The position numbers and the translations under genes are program-made. Under the pieces are notes generated by a model. The model was not told the DNA's origin and did not search any database. It saw only the letters and a program-made list of their open reading frames with translations. DNA of 17,347 nt from an uncultured Lachnospiraceae bacterium (lineage in GTDB: Bacteria > Bacillota > Clostridia > Lachnospirales > Lachnospiraceae): positions 1 through 17,347 of the forward strand of contig CANQEC010000024.1 in assembly GCA_947594335.1 (NCBI GenBank). The letters run 5' to 3'. This document shows, one piece after another, positions 13,841 to 17,347 of the stretch; the first letter of the stretch is position 1, and each line of letters opens with the position of its first letter.

Positions 13841-14007
13841 GACAGCACAAGACAGGAAAACAGAAAAAAAATTGGGATTTTGACCAAATATTTTTGCGTT
13901 ATATAGGCATATTATACGAAAAAATGGGAGCCGTGCCGAAAAGAGAATGAAGAATTGAGATATATTGTATGGCTTCCGGGATCAGTTCATTATACCTTGA
14001 AGGAAAG

Positions 14008-14081
14008 CCTTTCATTTCTGCCCGCAGCCGGCGGCGGACGGAAAAAAGGTGCTTCCGGGGAATAGTGATAGAAATGAAAGG
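14008..14081 (+). promoter_or_regulatory. Leader inverted repeat covering the ribosome binding site of the ABC operon
   Basis: CCTTTCATTTCT at 14008-14019 is a perfect 12-base inverted match of AGAAATGAAAGG at 14070-14081. A G-U pair can extend the stem. The right arm includes the first half of the ribosome binding site AAGGAGG (14078-14084). Pairing across the 50-base GC-rich loop would hide the site. The 9-base motif GCTTCCGGG occurs just outside the hairpin (from 13972) and again inside the loop (from 14050), which may allow alternative folding. No known riboswitch class was recognised. Confidence 0.5.
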
Positions 14082-14091
14082 AGGATTTTCC

Positions 14092-15414
14092 ATGAGAAAA
14101 AATGTAAGGGCAGCCAGCTTTCTGGCCTGCATCGGTCTGGCGGCTGCCATTGCAGTATTTGCGTCCGGCTGCGGCAAGTCCGCGGATTCGGGCAAAACTG
14201 TCATTGAGATGCTTCAGTACAAACCGGAAGCAGTGGATATTTTCGATGCCTTTGAAGAAGAATTTAACGCGACTCACGACGATATTGAGCTGAGGATTGA
14301 CTCTCCGAACGATGCAACAACAGTCCTCAAGACAAAGCTCATCCGCGAGGAATATCCGGATATCATCGGCATTGGCGGCGACATTACGTATTCCAATTTC
14401 CTGGATGCGGACCTGTTTATGGATATCTCGGATTACGAGGGACTTGCGGACATCAAGGAATCTTACCTTGCGATCAATAAGAACCTGGAGTTTGTTCCGA
14501 AGGAAGGCGTATATGCGATTCCGTACATGGCGAACGCGGCCGGTATCCTGTACAATAAGGATATGTTTGAAGAACACGGCTGGGAGATTCCGACGACCTG
14601 GGAAGAGTTTATCGCGCTGTGCGAGGAGATTCAGGAAGCAGGTATTCTGCCTCTGTACCTGGGCTTCCGCGATACCTGGACCTGCCTTGCTCCCTGGAAC
14701 GCGATCGCGGTCGATCTTGCCCCGGCGGATATCTGCAGACAGGTAAACAGCGGAACGGCGACATTCTCTGAGGCGTACCGCGAGGTTGCGGAGAAGACGA
14801 AAGCTCTGCTCGAGTATGCGGAACCTGCGCCTGTCTCCTACAGCTACAACGACGCATGTACGGCATTCGCCCGAGGAGAATCGGCCATGTACACGATCGG
14901 AAGCTACGCGGTGCCGCAGATCCAGTCTGTAAATCCGGACATGAACATCGACTCGTTTGTGTTCCCGGCGAGCAGCAATGCGGACGAGAACCTCCTGAAT
15001 TCAGGAAACGACCTTGAATTTATGGTGATGGCGGCGTGCGAGCACAAAGAGGCGGCCTATGAGGTGCTGAATTTCCTGTATCAGGATGAGAATATTCAGA
15101 AATACCTGGACGATCAGGGCGCTGTTCCCTGCAAAAAGGGCGATTTCGAGCTTCCGTCCGTGCTTGACGGGATGAAGGAATATATTATAGAAGGAAAGTC
15201 CGCAGACTACCAGGATCATTACTATCCGAGTGAGATGGCGGTGGACGCCATGATCCAGACCTACCTTCTCGATGAAAGCGAGAATGCGCTTGATACGTTC
15301 CTGACCAGGTTTGATACGGACTGGGTGCGCTACAACCGTGATGTAATCCGAAAGCTCCAGGATTATCTGGAAGAACATCCTGAAGCGGCAGAGCAAGGAG
15401 GGACGGAAGAATGA
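14092..15414 (+). CDS. Sugar ABC transporter substrate-binding lipoprotein (CUT1, family 1)
   Basis: This is the extracellular receptor of a carbohydrate ABC importer of the MsmE/UgpB type. It is 440 residues from ATG 14092, chosen for AAGGAGG at 14078-14084. The N-terminus is a lipoprotein signal with lipobox ASGC (Cys27). The mature part shows family features: VIEMLQYKPEAVDIFDAFEEEFNATH, then YAIPYMANAAGILYNKDMFEEHGWEIPTTWEEF, and a second-half segment ACTAFARGESAMYTIGSYAVPQI. The substrate cannot be fixed; oligosaccharides or sugar alcohols are typical. Its stop overlaps the next start (ATGA at 15411-15414), so the operon is translationally coupled. A frame extending upstream to 13969 lacks a signal peptide at its start and was not used. 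Confidence 0.95.
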   Translation: MRKNVRAASFLACIGLAAAIAVFASGCGKSADSGKTVIEMLQYKPEAVDIFDAFEEEFNATHDDIELRIDSPNDATTVLKTKLIREEYPDIIGIGGDITYSNFLDADLFMDISDYEGLADIKESYLAINKNLEFVPKEGVYAIPYMANAAGILYNKDMFEEHGWEIPTTWEEFIALCEEIQEAGILPLYLGFRDTWTCLAPWNAIAVDLAPADICRQVNSGTATFSEAYREVAEKTKALLEYAEPAPVSYSYNDACTAFARGESAMYTIGSYAVPQIQSVNPDMNIDSFVFPASSNADENLLNSGNDLEFMVMAACEHKEAAYEVLNFLYQDENIQKYLDDQGAVPCKKGDFELPSVLDGMKEYIIEGKSADYQDHYYPSEMAVDAMIQTYLLDESENALDTFLTRFDTDWVRYNRDVIRKLQDYLEEHPEAAEQGGTEE

Positions 15415-16289
15415 ATGGTAAAGCTGTCAATGGCAGAAAACGCACATTTATGTGCATTACGATACCGGTTGTCATACTGTTTTTCTTGTTTAATACATAT
15501 CCGCTGATCCGCGGCTTTATTTACAGTTTTACGAACTTTAAGGGCTACGGCACCTACGACTGGGTCGGCCTTCGCAATTACATGGATCTGTTTACCGACT
15601 CCAGAGTCGGCGGCTCCTACTGGTTCACAATCAAATACGCGTTTGTCTGCACAATCCTGACGAACGTGATCAGCCTGATCCTCGCGCTCGGACTGAACAG
15701 CTCGATCAAAGCCAAAAGCGCCCTGCGCGGCATCTACTTTATCCCGAACGTGCTCGGCAGCCTGATCGTGGCCTATATTTTCAGCTTCCTGTTCACTTAC
15801 ATTATTCCGGCAGTCGGACAGAAGCTCGGCATCGGTTTCCTCAGCTCGAGTATCCTCGCGAGCACGAAGACAGCCTGGCTTGGCATCGTGATCGTCGGAG
15901 CCTGGCAGTCGATCGCCCAGAATACGATCATCTATATCTCAGGACTTCAGACGGTGCCCGAGGACGTCTATGAGGCCGGTTCCCTCGACGGAGCGACCGG
16001 CTGGAAGAGCTTCTGGAATCTGACGTTCCCGCTGATCATACCGTTTGTCACGACCAACACGGTTCTCTGCATGAAGAATTTCCTCATGGTATTTGACCAG
16101 ATCATGGCATTGACAAAGGGAGGCCCGTCCCAGAGCACAGAGTCCATCTCGTTTTTGATCTATAACAACGGTATGGGCGGCGGCCAGTTTGGCTTCCAGA
16201 GCGCGAACGCGTTCGTGTTCTTTGTTGTGATCGTGGCCTTCTCCGTGGCCCAGATGAGATTCATGAACAGCAAGGAGGAACAGTTATGA
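15411..16289 (+). CDS. Sugar ABC transporter permease, MalF/UgpA type
   Basis: This inner permease has 292 residues and six membrane segments. The ATPase-contact EAA loop is visible around residues 187-210 as EAGSLDGATGWKSFWNLTFPLI. The N-terminal KRTFMCITIPVVILFFLFNTYPLI is typical of the first helix in this family. The start ATG 15411 overlaps the previous stop by four bases, and GGAGG at 15399-15403 in the end of the preceding gene serves it. Its own stop overlaps the next gene as ATGA. It pairs with the following permease. Confidence 0.95.
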   Translation: MNGKAVNGRKRTFMCITIPVVILFFLFNTYPLIRGFIYSFTNFKGYGTYDWVGLRNYMDLFTDSRVGGSYWFTIKYAFVCTILTNVISLILALGLNSSIKAKSALRGIYFIPNVLGSLIVAYIFSFLFTYIIPAVGQKLGIGFLSSSILASTKTAWLGIVIVGAWQSIAQNTIIYISGLQTVPEDVYEAGSLDGATGWKSFWNLTFPLIIPFVTTNTVLCMKNFLMVFDQIMALTKGGPSQSTESISFLIYNNGMGGGQFGFQSANAFVFFVVIVAFSVAQMRFMNSKEEQL

Positions 16290-17131
16290 TGAGAGATAAA
16301 AATGGTGAGAGAATCAATTGGCCGGTCACGATACTGCTGGTCCTCGGCTGCCTGACGATCTTCTTCCCTCTTTATATGGCAGTCATTATCGCGTTCAAGC
16401 AGCCGTCCGAGATGACGAACGACATTGCCGGAGCGCTCGCGTTTCCGTCGCACTGGAGTTTTTCGAACTTTGCGGAGGCCATGCGGGTCACAGATTTCTG
16501 GCATTCGCTCGGCAACAGTCTGATCATTACGGTCATCACAGTCGTGCTTGCCGTGGGAATCCACGCGATCGCAGCTTACGCGATCGGCCGGAGCATGGCG
16601 GATTCCAAAGCGTATAAATTCATTTATTACTATATCGTATCCGGTATGTTTGTCCCGTTTGCGATCCTGATGATGCCGCTGGTCAAACAGACGGCGCAGA
16701 TGGGAATCGCGAACCGCGTCGGCGTCATTATCCTGTATCTGGTGTTCTATATGCCGATCAACCTGCTGTTGTACACCGGTTATCTGAAGAACATCCCGAT
16801 GGCGCTCGAGGAGGCCGCCAACGTGGACGGGGCCAGCACCTGGTACCTGTACTGGAAAATCATCTTCCCGATGATGAAACCGATGCATGCGACCGTGGCC
16901 GTGCTGACCGCGCTGGCTGTCTGGAACGACGTCATGACGCCGCTCGTCATCATGGGCGGCACGGATATGAACACGCTGCCGCTGGCACAGCTGAACTTCC
17001 AGACGCAGTTCGGAACAAACTATAATCTGGCGTTTGCATCTTATCTGCTGGCGCTCCTGCCAATTCTGATCTTCTACCTGGTCTGCCAGAAACAGATCAT
17101 CGGAGGCGTGGCTTCAGGCGCTGTGAAATAA
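16286..17131 (+). CDS. Sugar ABC transporter permease, MalG/UgpE type
   Basis: This second permease has 281 residues and six membrane segments, with the EAA loop EEAANVDGASTWYLYWKIIFP near residue 175. The start ATG 16286 overlaps the previous stop by four bases; AAGGAGGA at 16271-16278 is a good ribosome binding site. Together the two permeases form the channel. No ATPase gene follows. Firmicute sugar importers commonly share a distant MsmX-type ATPase, and I infer that here. No sugar hydrolase is present in the window to hint at the substrate. Confidence 0.95.
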   Translation: MMRDKNGERINWPVTILLVLGCLTIFFPLYMAVIIAFKQPSEMTNDIAGALAFPSHWSFSNFAEAMRVTDFWHSLGNSLIITVITVVLAVGIHAIAAYAIGRSMADSKAYKFIYYYIVSGMFVPFAILMMPLVKQTAQMGIANRVGVIILYLVFYMPINLLLYTGYLKNIPMALEEAANVDGASTWYLYWKIIFPMMKPMHATVAVLTALAVWNDVMTPLVIMGGTDMNTLPLAQLNFQTQFGTNYNLAFASYLLALLPILIFYLVCQKQIIGGVASGAVK

Positions 17132-17186
17132 AAGAATTGCGGTTATAGTCTCTGAAACATGTAAGAGAAAACAAAGAAATAAGTGA

Positions 17187-17238
17187 AGGTGCCGTAAAAT
17201 CATCTGATTTTGATGATTTTGCGGCACCTCTTTTTTTT
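17187..17238 (+). terminator. Strong terminator of the ABC operon
   Basis: An 18-bp stem pairs 17187-17204 with 17212-17229 (one G-U pair) around a seven-base loop, followed by C and eight T residues (17231-17238). It lies 56 bases after the last permease. Confidence 0.95.
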
Positions 17239-17256
17239 ACGCCCTCTCCAAAATCT

Positions 17257-17320
17257 TTTTCTCAAAAAGAATGAGAAAATGTCATGAAATGACCGGTTTG
17301 TGACCGGGGGGGGTATAATG
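17257..17320 (+). promoter_or_regulatory. Promoter-like region for a gene beyond the window
   Basis: A perfect TATAAT lies at 17314-17319 after a run of eight G residues, with no good -35 at normal spacing. Upstream are three repeat signals. TTTTCTCA/TGAGAAAA is an inverted repeat at 17257-17264 and 17272-17279. GTCAT-GAA-ATGAC is at 17281-17293. The direct repeat TGACCGG is at 17290-17296 and 17301-17307, starting 11 bp apart. This fits an activator-dependent promoter. No gene can be assigned in 17239-17347. Confidence 0.45.
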
Positions 17321-17347
17321 GAAGAAAAAAAATCCAGGCAGGTAGTT

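Noticed and set aside
17318..17347. Gene start at ATG 17318
   Set aside because: The ATG overlaps the -10 box and has no ribosome binding site. Only ten codons are in the window.

Overview
The window looks like chromosomal DNA of an anaerobic Clostridia member, probably Lachnospiraceae. The basis is the protein flavour of FtsH, TatD and RsmA, strong AGGAGG-type ribosome binding sites, TTG starts, lipoprotein-anchored binding proteins, a CspB-like subtilase, and a sugar ABC importer without its own ATPase. This is an inference from families; no 16S or marker search was possible. Most genes are moderately GC-rich, apart from an AT-richer block at about 3400-5270.

Layout. (1) 1-2443: a promoter, a broken ftsH (a 35-nt deletion just after the pore loop breaks the frame) ending in 39-bp coding repeats, then a terminator. 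(2) 2447-6143: a housekeeping cluster of tatD and rsmA/ksgA. The slot where many Firmicutes carry rnmV (RNase M5) is filled by an AT-rich AAA ATPase with a C-terminal PD-(D/E)XK-type nuclease domain, plus a small winged-helix-like remnant. The 3' end of ksgA is tandemly duplicated in four 42-bp units. (3) 6340-8253, minus strand: a CspB-like S8 serine protease with an intact catalytic triad. (4) 8485-12645: a TRAP transporter operon with the unusual order DctP-DctQ-DctM-DctP. It has a near-consensus promoter with an operator-like inverted repeat at the expected start site, and ends in a bidirectional terminator. (5) 12644-13528, minus strand: an AraC-family regulator. It is divergent from (6) 14092-17131: a CUT1-type sugar ABC importer (lipoprotein binding protein plus two permeases with overlapping ATGA junctions) ending in a strong terminator. 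The 560-bp divergent region carries several repeats and a perfect 12-bp inverted repeat that overlaps the ribosome binding site of the binding protein. (7) 17240-17347: promoter-like DNA for a gene outside the window.

How it fits together: two nutrient uptake systems flank one AraC regulator. The regulator most likely controls the ABC importer it diverges from, while the TRAP operon has its own promoter and operator-like site. The most unusual points are the disrupted ftsH, the AAA-nuclease cassette inside the tatD-ksgA cluster, the ksgA-end repeats, and the structured leader before the ABC operon. No complete, clearly new system is evident. No tRNA, rRNA, CRISPR array or insertion sequence was seen.
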